The translations under genes were made by a program, and so were the position numbers. From Liquidambar formosana (taxonomy: Eukaryota; Streptophyta; Magnoliopsida; Saxifragales; Altingiaceae), in contig CM077821.1 of assembly GCA_039720395.1 (NCBI GenBank), forward strand, positions 46,682,388 through 46,746,387: a stretch of DNA of 64,000 nt, given 5' to 3'. Below, piece after piece: positions 47,348 to 58,573 of the stretch. Position 1 is the stretch's first letter; each line of letters opens with the position of its first letter. The notes under the pieces were generated by a model. It did no database searches and was not told the DNA's origin. It was given only the letters and a program-made list of their open reading frames with translations.

Positions 47348-47455
47348 GCCAAGCCGAGCCATGCTCTAAGCCAAGCCGAGCCATGATTCAAGCCGAGCCG
47401 AGCCATGCTTCAAGCCGAGCCGTGCCATATGCCAAGCCAAGCCGAGCCGTGCACT
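47346..47455. repeat. AGCCGAGCC minisatellite
   Basis: Irregular repeats of AGCCGAGCC and AGCCAAGCC separated by ATGCTTCA-like spacers, unlike the rest of the element. Confidence 0.8.
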
Positions 47456-47908
47456 GTTCATCTTCAACCTTTGGTTATGCAGAAAAATGCAGATTTCGCA
47501 TTACCAATCCCCCAACTTTGAATAGCCATATCTCATTCAATTTAAGTCCAAATTACGCATACGATACGTCGTTGGAAAGCCCATGCGACATAGATTCGCA
47601 ATATATAAACATCATACATTATAAACTTGTCCAAGTGTATCGAAAATTGACCCAAAGTTTCTGAAAAAACCATAATTTCAGAAAACAAAAAATTGATTTT
47701 TCTTCCAAAACACACAACGGTTTTTCACGAAATTTTAGAGGGAAGTTCCTAACACATAAAGGAACAAAACCCTATAAAAAATTTTGGATAAAAACACCAT
47801 ATTTAAGAACGAATTTAATAATCCCAAAAATTGTGTTTTGAAGAAAAAATTCATGAATGATGCAAATCATATTCTTAATGCTCATAGGGGCGAAAACAAG
47901 TAATCACA

Positions 47909-47920
47909 TGCTCTGATACC
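47909..47920 (-). other. Primer binding site of the Copia element
   Basis: Minus strand TGGTATCAGAGC, complementary to the 3' end of plant initiator methionine tRNA, two bases inside the LTR. This fixes the element's orientation. Confidence 0.93.
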
Positions 47921-47922
47921 AA

Positions 47923-48300
47923 TGTAAGATTACTATAAAATATGGGTATACGGAATACCTCAGCGGAAACGAATCGAATCTTTGTACTTGGATTACAAGC
48001 CCCACGCAATCACGAACTTTGAAGACGCACCCACTCGTCGATGGAGAAGGCTACCAGAGTCTCCCCAAAATATCCACACTCCAAGTTCAATGGCTATGGT
48101 GATGGTTGCCAGAGAGATGAAACAGAGAGAAGAAAAGGCTGGAATATTTTCACATTAACGTCTGTTTTCAACAGACACACAGATATATATGGGTATATCT
48201 TATGTCTGTTCCCAACAGACATAACCCATTTAATTCAATTAACCCATGTGGACGATCCATGGGTTGTGGGTCGGGTCAAAACCCGATCCAAATACCAACA
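47923..48300 (-). repeat. LTR at the 5' end of the Copia element
   Basis: Near-identical to 43408-43785; ends in AAATACCAACA on the plus strand, followed by the TSD ATAAG. Confidence 0.95.
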
Positions 48301-48305
48301 ATAAG

Positions 48306-48722
48306 GAATGAAAATAAATTTCAATAAAAGACGCTAATGATACGCGACAATTAGTTAGTGTAGAAATAATGCAGTGTGTGTGTAGGAATTCTTTTTTTCC
48401 AGTGGTTTATAAATTATAATCGTGGTTAGCAACCACGATTTATCGTTGTTTGGGAATAAAATTTAAAATCACACCAAATTTAGAATAAAGTCTAAAAAAC
48501 CTACTATTTAAGGAAAAGAGCCAAGGTTTTACCAAAGACAACTAAGAGCACAAGCGTTTTCCAAGGCAAGGCCTGAGGGCCATCCTCATTAGAACCGTCG
48601 ATCCGTCCCGCAAGTACAACGCCAGACGAGATCACCGCCTGCAACACTTGCAACAGAGAGACGTGGAACAAGGAGCACCACGGATAAAGAGACACAAAAC
48701 CCACTGCCTCTGCAACGCGGTA
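48306..48722. other. Intergenic DNA, GC-richer at 48500-48720
   Basis: Possible remnant of a genic or repeat sequence that continues beyond the hAT insertion at 49408. The minus-strand 66-codon frame is not recognised. Confidence 0.3.
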
Positions 48723-48730
48723 CCATGAAG

Positions 48731-49407
48731 TAGGGGTGTTAATGGTTTTGGTTAAAACCGAGAACCAAACCGAATCAAACCGAATCGGGTGGTTTGGTTT
48801 GGTTTTTTTGTCATTAGGTTTGGTTATGGTTTTAATTTTAGAAAACCGAACTCAATTGGTTTGGTTTTGGTTTTCAATTTTAAAAAACCAAACCAAACCG
48901 AAAAAACCGAAAAATATATAATATATATATATATAAACTTAAAGTTTGTAAATTCCCAATTCTAATAAGGGCAAAATAGGTAATGGGCTTGTTTTTGTTG
49001 ATTTTAAGTTTCTTATTGTTTTCCCTTTTTTAGATTGATATATATTAAACTAACTATTAATGATATGTGTATTAATGTTGTGTGTGATATTGACATATTT
49101 ATATATGTCAATATGTTTCTATTTTGATACAATGTTTGTTTTTTTTAGTTGCTAATGTAATGCTTTTATTAAAAATGTTTTTATTTGGAGTTTGGCATGT
49201 CATTTTTTTCATTTTCAATTATTTGTTGTTACTTGATGGGTTAAAACTGAAACCGAACCGAACCAAACCGAAATATAATGGTTTGGTTTGGTTTGGTTTT
49301 TTTATAGTATGGTTTGGTTTTGGTTTAGGAGGAACAAAACCGAAGTATAATGGTTTGGTTTGAAATCTCCCCTAAAACCGAACCAAACCGAACCATTAAC
49401 ACCCCTA
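48731..49407. mobile_element. hAT-type MITE of the TAGGGGTGTTAATGG family, copy 2
   Basis: 677 bp, ends TAGGGGTGTTAATGG and CCATTAACACCCCTA, perfect 8-bp TSD CCATGAAG (48723-48730 and 49408-49415). Subterminal regions are dense in GGTTTGGTTT and AACCGAACC. The central 250 bp are AT-rich and shared with copies 1 and 3. Confidence 0.93.
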
Positions 49408-49415
49408 CCATGAAG

Positions 49416-49917
49416 CAATGATGGCTTCACATCTCCCAGGCTAATTCTTTTCCCAATAAAAAAGCCCCACACATGACGCCGTTTAGAAACAAAACTGCAC
49501 AAAACGATGGTGTTTTGCAAACAGAAGAACCCTCCAGAAGTTATACCCCCAAGCAAAACGACGTCGTTTTGATAAGTGGGGGAAGTCTTACGCCGTTTCA
49601 CGCGGTAAGAGGGCGTCGTTTTAGACAGATGAACAGTAAGTGAACCAAAACGTGAACAGTGCCGGAGGCCATCCTCACTTTTAGTATACTGATGATGATA
49701 TCTATAGAAGTTGGAACCCACTTCTTTAAACCAACAAATTGTTAGAATGCATACAATCGGTTTTGGGCCTCAAATCATAATGAAGTGAAACCAGCTAAAT
49801 GGCTTCAACAAGTTTACCAAACGCGGGCCCGACATATTTGGTCCGGGACTATATCCTGTAGATCTGGTTTTGGGCTTTGCCAAACACCCCCTAATACAGT
49901 CATGCAAGGGAGGAGCC
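49416..49917. other. Intergenic DNA between two hAT MITEs
   Basis: Contains the 16-bp palindrome AAAACGACGTCGTTTT (49555-49570) and other ACGCCGTTT / GACGCCGTTT strings, a style common in plant repeats. No gene identified. Confidence 0.4.
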
Positions 49918-49925
49918 ATTAAGAG

Positions 49926-50588
49926 TAGGGGGTGTTAATGGTTTTGGTTAAAACCGAGAACCAAACTGAACCAAACTTAACCGAGTGGTTTGGTTTGGTT
50001 TTTTTGTCATTAGGTTTGGTTATGGTTTTAATTTTAGAAAACTGAACTTAATTGGTTTGGTTTTGGTTTTCAGTTTTAAAAAACCAAACCAAACCGAAAA
50101 ACCGAAAAAACCAAAAAATATAATATACATATATATAATTTTATATATTATATATATATATAAACATAAACTTAAAGTTTATAAATTCCCAATTCCAATA
50201 AGGGTAAAATAGGTAATGGGTTGTTTTTATTGATTTTAAGTTTTTTATTGTTTTCCCTTTTTTAGATTGGCATGTATTAAACTAGCTATTAATGTTGTTT
50301 GTATTAATGTTTTTGTGATATTGACATATTGATACATGTCAATATGTTTCTATTTTGATATAATGTTTGTTTTTTTTAGTTGATAATATAATGCTTTTAT
50401 TAAAAATGTTTTTATTTGGAGTTTGGCATGTCATTTTTTTTCATTTTCAATTATTTGTTGTTACTTGATAGGTTAAAACCGAAACCGAACCGAACCAAAT
50501 TGAAATATAATGGTTTGGTTTGGTTTGGTTTTTTTATAGTATGGTTTGGTTTGAAATCTCCCCTAAAACCGAACCATTAACACCCCTA
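49926..50588. mobile_element. hAT-type MITE of the TAGGGGTGTTAATGG family, copy 3
   Basis: 663 bp, ends TAGGGGGTGTTAATGG and CCATTAACACCCCTA, perfect 8-bp TSD ATTAAGAG (49918-49925 and 50589-50596). The right subterminal repeat block is shorter than in copies 1 and 2. Confidence 0.93.
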
Positions 50589-50894
50589 ATTAAGAGGGCT
50601 ACCCTAGGCTATAGCCCAGGACTCACTCCTCATCTTCATATTTTCAGTTTAATCTCTTGTGAGAGTTTTAAGGGTGGTGGAATTCGTCCATTCACCCACT
50701 TGAGATTCATTGCCTTCCTTTCTCAGGTCATATTTTTCATTAGTTCTGTGCCCTTTTTTTCCCCTTCTAAATGCCTTTTTTCTTCCGATGAAGTAGGTGG
50801 GAAGCCACCTTAATATAAAACAACTATTATTATTATTATTATTTTTTAATTTTTAATTTTTATGTTGGATGAGTTGGGCTATATCAAGGACTCA

Positions 50895-52251
50895 GGCCTC
50901 GTTTAGTATGTGGGATATAGGGTTGGATAGGATAAGTATATCCTTATCCCACGTTTGGTACCATTATTTAAGAACCGGATAAGTTATCCAATGGATTATT
51001 ATATCCTTCGTATGGATGATATAAATAACCCACGCAAGGTATGGTATTATTTTATCCTAGGATGAGATATTCCCAATTAAAAAGACACGAGGATAAGTGT
51101 AGCCGTGTAGGTTTCTTTTCCCAAAAGCCTCCTCGATCAATTCGTGGAAACGAAAGCTAGGCTTCCACGAAACCTCTCATCGTCTTCTTTACCGAGCCTG
51201 ACTTTCGCACTCGTCTTCAAAAGTCAAGTTTGTTTTTCTTATTATCTCGTTCTCCATACTCTTCATCCTTTCGATGAAGGTTTTTTTCTTCTTTTTTTTT
51301 TTTGAAACCCTTTTTATGTTCTGTTTCTCGAGAAAAGCTATATGGCTTGCTTGAAATATGGGTTTGAATCTTTACAAACCACAACACTTTTTCAGATTCC
51401 ACATCATTGACATCTTCCCCTGCTTCTTCTTATTTGGGAAATGGAACCATTTTAGAGATTCCTTTGTTGCTCTCAATCTACCCCACCCCCACTCTCTCAC
51501 TCTCTCTCTCTATATACATATTTATATCATTTTACCTATGTTTGGTTCCCAAGAAAAATGAGGAAGAGGAACGATATTAAAACGAAAAATATAAAATACT
51601 CGAATGATGTGGCAGAGATTGGATTGAATTACATTATTATTATTATTTTTATTTTAATTTTTCCTATATTTTCTAGGCAACCAAACATAGATTAATTGTA
51701 ATTTGGGTTCTTTTTCTTTTTCTTATTTCCGTTCCGTTCCGTTCCGTTTTTTTAATTTTTTTCTATATTGTCTTATTGCAGCCATAAATGCGTGTTTAGC
51801 AATTTTGTGTAATGGAAGAAGAGCCAGTGTTGAAATTCCCAACTTATGATCTTTACCCCAGCAAAAAATATTTTCATACTTTGGAGCTTCAACATCTGAC
51901 ATTTCAAAGCAAAGATCCCAACTTCATTCATGTGACAAACTGCCTGATGTGTTTGTCACTCAATTTCTAGTGAAGAGATGCAAAATTGATGTATTTGATT
52001 TATGAAATTGAATGAGGATAATTTTGGAACAAAAAGAAAAAAAATGACCCTTTTCTAGTGTACCAATATAAATACCAGACACTAGGTAGGAAATGCATAA
52101 TCATTTCCAACATTATATCTGAACCTCTACGAAATGTTGATGGAGGATAAGCAGGGATAAGCAAGGTATATAATTATCCATGGAAAAGCTAATCCTACTT
52201 AATCCTATCCTATCCTATCCAACCTCTTAATTTGGCATACCAAACATGGCG
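50895..52251. mobile_element. PIF/Harbinger-type non-autonomous element, 1357 bp
   Basis: Ends GGCCTCGTTTAGTATG and CATACCAAACATGGCG, flanked by TCA on both sides (50892-50894 and 52252-52254). Copy A at 18138 has the uninterrupted site GACTCAAGGTG. TIRs of the GGNC-GTTTGGTA type and a 3-bp TSD fit PIF/Harbinger. Further terminal pairing (GGATAGGATAAG with CTTAATCCTATCC) extends the TIR. No transposase was found inside. Confidence 0.85.
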
Positions 52252-52427
52252 TCAAGGTGTACAATTTGAGCGGTTAGATCCGTTGACCGTCAACTTAGGC
52301 GTAACTTGAGAGGTTGAACTTTCTGCTGAAACCCAAACGGACTTTAATTGTTTGACTTTGAGTTGGGCTTGGTACGGGCAGGCTGAGTGGGCTGGACAGG
52401 TTAGGCTCCGTTCTTCTTCTTCCTTTT

Positions 52428-52825
52428 GGGAACGGCTATTGCAACCCCACATTCTTATTACTCCACCCCTATTCTTCAAGTTTTTAAGGTTTTATGCAAA
52501 ATATAAAAAGTTTTTATGAAAACCGGCCATAAGGTCCACTAGAAAACATCATTTTGAACAACTTTGTAGAAGAAAGTTTTTCCTAAATCTATCGTTTAAA
52601 TATACTTTTTAGCCATTTGTAGCCTTTATTTCATTTTTTCCCAAAAAGTCTACCTAAACGATAGATTTTGGAAAAACTTTCTTCTGCAAAGTTGTTCAAA
52701 ATGATGTTTTCTAGTGAACCAAGTGATCGGTTTTTGCAAAAACCTTTTATATTTTTCATGAAATCTTAAAACCAAAAAAAAAAGGAGTGGGCTTATAAGA
52801 ATGGGGGGTTGCAATAGCCGTTCGC
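52428..52825. mobile_element. FB-family foldback MITE, 398 bp
   Basis: Left end GGGAACGGCTATTGCAACCC, right end GTTGCAATAGCCGTTCGC, perfect 9-bp TSD CTTCCTTTT (52419-52427 and 52826-52834). Copy A at 18310-18325 shows the empty site. It landed next to the older foldback at 52837. Confidence 0.93.
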
Positions 52826-52836
52826 CTTCCTTTTTT

Positions 52837-53233
52837 GGGTGGCCGCCCCAAGACTTGCAAAGCACCCCCTAACTCTTATGATTTTTCAAGGTCTATGAAA
52901 AATATAAAAGGTTTTCATGAAAATTATTCAGAATGTCTTTTAAAAGGTATCATTTTGAACAACTTTGTTAAATAAAGTTTTTTCATTTTTTTTAAAAAAA
53001 TTTAAGTAGACTTTTTTTGTCATTTACAGTATTTTTTTCTTTAAAAATCTAAAAGACCCACTTAAATGACAATTTTTGGAAAAACTTTTTTTTACAAAGT
53101 TATTCAAAATTCTATTTTATAATAGACTATGTAGCTAGTTTTTATTAAAACTTTTATATTTTTCATAAAACCTTTAAAAACCACATAGGGTTCGGAGTAC
53201 AAAACAAGTCTTGGGGTGCCAATAGAGGCCCCC
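52837..53233. mobile_element. Foldback MITE, copy B of the 18322-18708 element
   Basis: Same ends as the copy A element (GGGTGGCCGCCCCAAGACTT and GGTGCCAATAGAGGCCC). Shared by both duplication copies. Confidence 0.72.
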
Positions 53234-53817
53234 TTTTTTTTAGAAAAAAAAAATATATATTTTCATTTTTGTACTACTTACGCATTTCTAAATTTCAATT
53301 ATTCAAGTCAACCACTTATTTTAAAATTAAATTAACTTGACTTAGGCTAAATTTAAATGCATTTAATGTTGAATAATACATATTAAACATTTGTTTGTCT
53401 TATTTTTTTTAAAAAAAATATGCATTTGAATTCGGGTTCTCAAATTGGGCTTGTTGCTCACAATATCTGCCAAGGCACAACCTGAATTGAATTCGGGTTG
53501 GGGTCTCACAACCTAAGCCCAACCCACTAACCTTGATGGAGTAGACTCTGATGTCTTTGACGAGCTATCTATAGTGCTAGGATAGGATGGTTGGTTCTTT
53601 CAGCAGTGATGTTATTGGACTCCCAAGAGCCCCCCAAATTAATTCTGCCCACTATGATGTGTCATGAAAATAAATTGGACTAGGGGACCATTAGCATTAG
53701 TCCACCTCTGTTTTCAGGACAAATCATGGGAGTTGTTTTGGAGGATCTTAAGGGGTCCAATAGCACTACCCTTTTTTCACCAGTATACATAGAAATGAAA
53801 AGAGAAACAGAGCTTAC

Positions 53818-56398
53818 ATGGTCATCCCAGGCATGGTCCCTGTTGTAAATGATGGCTGCACCGAGACTTCTGGCTGGATTAATGCCTGTTCCCGTAATTG
53901 GGATGGTCGCCAAGTGCACCAAAAACACAGCGAACCCAATAGGTAGTGGTGCCAAGATATGACCACATCCAAAATTAACCGTCAAAGACATCAAACAAGT
54001 AATGATAAAACAAAGGGGAAATCATAATGGAGATCGATTTGAGTAGAGAATTTGCTTGCAGGAACGTGGGAGTCTCGCGCATTTCGCTTAGCATCGGTGG
54101 CAGAGAAGACAGTGTAGACGAGAAGAAATGTGCCGACAATCTCGGCTCCATGGCCGTCGCCTTTGGGTTCGGATCCCCTCCAGTCAGCTACTGTCAAGTA
54201 GTGTCCAGTTGACGGTTTATAATACACCATTTCATCCCGGGCAAATCCTACAACCCACAGATAGCCACGTCAATATCCAGCTATGGTAATTTTTAATCTA
54301 TTTAAAAATGTAACAGATTGCCTTAATTGACTACGCTTCATCACAAACAGCCATCAGTTCCCTCTTCAACCACTCTTACTCACTAATCATGGCATTCAAT
54401 CTTTTCATGCTGGAAATCCGACCATGCATAGTTACTTGATTTTGCTACTGACTTTGTTATGCGCCGAAATGTTTATATGACTAAGTTTGAAATTTTCTAG
54501 TCGTTAAGGGTTTGTCATTTATTTGTATAATGTTATCAAATCCAGTCTAGATAATTACTCATTCATTCAAACCTTAATTACACGACTGCGGGAAAGAAGA
54601 AGAAGAAGATAGCAAAAAGAAAACTGAAAGTTTAAATGACTCATTGTTACCACCATTGATCAAATCCCTCCACACATATATATAATTCCCAATGGACCTA
54701 TAACAGATGGAAAGAAATCAATTTGCAACATATGAAAACAAAAGAAATAAAAGTTTTTACTTGTTTATTTATTAATTTTACATCCATTGTTGATCTTCTC
54801 CCATGCTCTGTCTTCCTGTCCCAACTTTTCATAAGTATTGATTGGATCAAACCAAACACCAATTGAAAGAAACAGACCCAATTTGTAAAAATTTTCTTTA
54901 TTGCAACCATCCAACCCTCAATTGTATTCTTTTCTTGTGATTACCCTCAACTCCGCTTTCAAAATCAATCACTTATGCAAGTGAGTTTTGAATGCTGCTC
55001 CGATAACTTGTTGGAAGGGAGAAAAATCAGAGTATTTTGGGATGAAACTTCACTTTCCTAGAGTCAATCTAATAGCATTTTTAAAAAGTTATAAAATACC
55101 ATAGAAGGGTATCTAACGTGGCTGTCTGTGGGCTGTGAGATTTGCATATGATGAGGTGGGGCATTAACCGCCATTAACTGGACACTACTGGATAATAGTG
55201 GGACTGGAGAGGATCTTCTCCCATCGCGTTTGGTGTATCCGTGATTGACCATGTTGGCTCCCCCGACAAGTTTCTGGTGCTGGCTTTTTTGGAAGCCCTT
55301 CACGATGCCGGCGCCACATATGGCACCAAGACATTGCATCACCATGTAAAAGACAGCCCTGGTCAGTGACAGCTTCCCTGCCAATAGCAGCCCAAAAGTT
55401 ACCGCTGGGTTTATGTGACCCCCTGCACCATCAACCCCTCGCATACTTATTTCCATGTTAAAAGAGCAAATCTATTCCTTTGCCGAAAATTTTTCACCTA
55501 ATTCTCTTAACGGCAAGCACATGGGATCAATATCATTGTTATTGTTAGAGAAAAGATTTCAATCATAGTATCATTTTCCATTTTAAAATTTGGGCAATGC
55601 TACATTGTCCAACTTATTTGTTTAAATTTATTTGTCCAAATGATGTGATGGCTGATTTGGTAATGCCGTGTTTGTTGTTACATCAATTTGAGCAAAAAGT
55701 TAAAATTTTTGAACATTTTTTTTTTTAAATTTATAAATTGAGTCTTGAATGATAGTAATAATGTATTTATCATTTTTGAATGGTGAAATTTTTTTAATTC
55801 ATACTTTGGTCCCGTTCAAGATGAAATTTTGATCACAGCCCCCCGCTTGTAAGCTTTTGAGATTTCCCATTCCACTAGTTGGGGAAGATTCTGATCAAGT
55901 TTGAGTCTCCAATGCCTTTGGTAGAATTAGTATGGGGTGGGAGCCTAATCCATGGGGTCAGGCGTTGGTTTGTATATTAGATTAGGTATTTGTCCATTAC
56001 CCAAAAAAATACTAGACAGGAATGCTGTAATTGTTCATCCTAGACAAGAAGATGACAGAGATACCTGAAATGCCGGCCGTGCAGTAGACCAGAGCGAAGA
56101 TCATTCCACCGAAAGCCCACGCAATGCCTTGAACACCAACGGTGGAGCACTTGCTGGAGGATCTGGCGACACCCATCACCGTCAGAACCGTGATGTAAAG
56201 AAACAATAAGGAGGCCATGAACTCTGCTATGCCAGCCCGGTAAAAGGACCATTATGATAATTCAAGTGGCTCAAACAATGGGGCCGGCGGTGGTTCGTTG
56301 TAATCCTTGTTGTCTTGGCTCTGAGCTGCAGTTCCAATAGGCTGCCTCTCGGAGAACCTGTTTGCTCCCAACTTCACATCTTCTTCTTTGGCCTCCAT
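53818..56398 (-). pseudogene. PIP1 aquaporin pseudogene (exons 1-3 only)
   Basis: Exon equivalents: 56398-56065 (one extra Glu codon near the start), 55422-55225 plus 54166-54060 (exon 2, split by an insertion), and 53958-53818. Lesions seen directly: (1) codon 49 is TAA where copy A has TCA (Ser48), at 56254-56252; (2) a 1058-bp transposon inside exon 2; (3) the intron-2 donor is GC instead of GT; (4) the acceptor before exon 3 is CAT instead of CAG; (5) exon 4 is missing, because the duplication starts inside intron 3. The NPA boxes are still readable. Identity to copy A is otherwise high, so the loss is fairly recent. It cannot make an aquaporin. Confidence 0.95.
54167..55224. mobile_element. 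Mutator-like element, 1058 bp, inside PIP1 pseudogene exon 2
   Basis: Terminal inverted sequences: left GATCCCCTCCAGTC then AGTAGTGTCCAGTT; right end inverted GATCCTCTCCAGTCCC then AGTAGTGTCCAGTT, and both go on to a CGGTTnA motif. Flanks CGCCTTTGG (54158-54166) and CGCGTTTGG (55225-55233) are a 9-bp TSD with one mismatch. Exon 2 with both flanks measures 305 nt, exactly 296 plus 9. No transposase frame is visible. Confidence 0.93.
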
Positions 56399-57589
56399 TT
56401 CCTTGCTCTATTGCGTAGGATAAGGGTCGACAAAGGGTAGTATCTCACTTTTCCTTAGGCTTTTTGAAAGCGTTGGAGTCAAGTGAATTTGATCAATTAA
56501 GAGGCTCACAAGTCACAATGAGTGAGGAGTGGTGTTTTTGTATCGTGACTTTGGGACAAAGGTTGTTGGGCCCGGCACAAGGTATTGAACTGTGCATTGT
56601 CACCACCTGCAACCCATCATTAATGGGGCCTTCTAAAAAATGATGACTCTTCTTTGCTGGCTGTTGTGTAAAGCCTTGAATGTCCTTGTTTTTCACTCTT
56701 ATATTTACATTCATTCTTGACTTCTAATCAAAGCATAGAGGTTTTCTGAATAATTTTTCACAAATAGAGGTCTTCTTTGGCCTTGGAATGACCCACTGGG
56801 AGAGTTGAAAATGATAATTATTTTTACTAGAAAGCAGCATGTTACGCCGACAAGCTCTCTGAGACGCCAGAATTTTTTATGTAAATTCTAACAAACCACG
56901 GCCGGTGATGGTTAAGTGGTGCGTCTGTTACACAAACAAAAACCGAATATCCACCCAATAAAATTTATGGCTTGGCAAAGTTCACCTTCCTTAAATTGCG
57001 GACCTAATGCTCTCAGCGGGTTATTTTCCTTCTCTATATGAAATCAAGATATAAGCAGGTAACATGGGGTCAATGATGACAACAGCTTCTATCTTGATCT
57101 TATTCTCTTATGATTACTGGAGTTTTTTTTTGTTTTTTTTGTTTTTTTTTTGGTTTCCATTTTTAGACCAAAATTGTCCTTCTAAAAAATAGCGACAGCT
57201 ACACCACTGCCGCAGATAAGCTCTTAAAATCATAAATAAAAAAAAATTTGTCAAATGCTTTTTTGACACCCCCCCCCCCCCTCCTTTTTTTTTTTTTTTG
57301 ACTTATATGATTTGCCAAAAATAAAATCCTACATGATGTAGTGCAAGTCCATATGTTGTAGGAAACTAATTAATTTTTCAAAATCAATTGTGTTTTTATA
57401 AGTCTTAAATGCACAACTGGGTCAGTTGGGATTTTATTTTGGATAATTAGTAGTGCTCATGTGTAAAGGGGTTAAGTTATTGGCAGAGACAATGACATTG
57501 CTTCCACTGGTTGTAAAGTGGGCGTTATTTGTGTGCTTGACCTAAGCTCAGAAATAAAAGAGCCCTCGAGGCCTTGTTCTTTCAGGGAC

Positions 57590-57985
57590 AGGAACGGCTA
57601 TTGCAACCCCCCATTCCTATAAGCCCACCTCCCATCCTTTAGGTTTTTAAGGTTTTATGCAAAATATAAAAAGTTTTTATGAAAACAGGCAATGATGTCC
57701 ACTAGAAAACATCATTTTGAACAACTTTGCAGAAGAAAGTTTTTCCAAAATCTATCGTTTAAATATACTTTTTAACCATTTATAGCCTTTATTTCATTTT
57801 TTGCCAAAAAGTCTACCTAAACGATAAATTTTGGAAAAACTTTCTTCTGCAAAGTTGTTCAAAATGATGTTTTCTAGCGGAAATCACGACCGATTTTCAA
57901 ACTTTTTATATTTTGCATAAAACCTTAAAAACCTAAAGGATGAGGGGTGGACTTATAGGAATGGGGGGTTGCAATAGCCGTTCCC
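57590..57985. mobile_element. FB-family foldback MITE, 396 bp
   Basis: Left end AGGAACGGCTATTGCAACCC, right end GGGTTGCAATAGCCGTTCCC, perfect 9-bp TSD TTCAGGGAC (57581-57589 and 57986-57994). Copy A has the empty site at about 22400 (TTCCAGGGACCCTATCC). Confidence 0.93.
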
Positions 57986-58157
57986 TTCAGGGACCCCATC
58001 CAGTCCATACCCATCACAGCCCATGAGATCTCCGGGTCTTGGGGGTGCTAGGTGCTAGAAGCCTTATTAGAGATGAAGGTGCTGGTACAGTTAACACTGC
58101 TGAATTTTAGGCCATGTATAATGGGCCAAACTTGCATGAGGGGAAGGTTTCAAAATG

Positions 58158-58556
58158 GGGAACGGCTATTGCAACCCCCCAGTCCTATAAGCCCACCCCC
58201 ATCCTTTAGGTTTTTAAGGTTTTATACAAAATATAAAAAGTTTTTATGAAAACCGACCATGATTTCTACTAGAAAACATCATTTTGAACAACTTTGCAGA
58301 AGAAAGTTTTTCCAAAATCTCTCGTTTAAATATACTTTTTAACCATTTATAGCCTTTATTTCATTTTTTGCCAAAAAGTCTACCTAAACGATAAATTTTG
58401 GAAAAACTTTCTTCTGCAAAGCTGTTTAAAATGATGTTTTCTAGTAGATATCATGGCTAGTTTTTCTAAAAACTTTTTATATTTTGCATAAAACCTTAAA
58501 AACCTAAAGGATGGGGGGTGGGCTTATAGGAATGGGGGATTGCAATAGCCGTTCCC
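58158..58556. mobile_element. FB-family foldback MITE, 399 bp
   Basis: Left end GGGAACGGCTATTGCAACCC, right end TTGCAATAGCCGTTCCC, perfect 9-bp TSD TTCAAAATG (58149-58157 and 58557-58565). Confidence 0.93.
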
Positions 58557-58573
58557 TTCAAAATGGTGAGATT

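Larger units (their letters stand above)
43408..48300 (-). mobile_element. Copia-type LTR retrotransposon, rearranged, 4893 bp
   Basis: Two 378-bp LTRs (43408-43785 and 47923-48300) bound the element, flanked by the 5-bp TSD ATAAG (43403-43407 and 48301-48305). The primer site (minus-strand TGGTATCAGAGC, initiator-Met tRNA) is next to the right LTR and the polypurine tract (GTGGGAGA) next to the left, so the element reads leftward. The LTRs differ at only a few positions (for example AACAAATCG versus AACGAATCG), suggesting recent insertion. The interior is damaged: gag, protease and the N-terminal integrase are absent, and a block encoding integrase plus most of the reverse transcriptase lies inverted. 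It cannot make a normal polyprotein. Confidence 0.93.
50629..58026. repeat. Segmental duplication, copy B (PIP1 region)
   Basis: Collinear with 17879-22440. It begins inside PIP1 intron 3, so exon 4 was never included. Four insertions are absent from copy A: 50895-52251, 52428-52825, 54167-55224 and 57590-57985. Confidence 0.85.
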
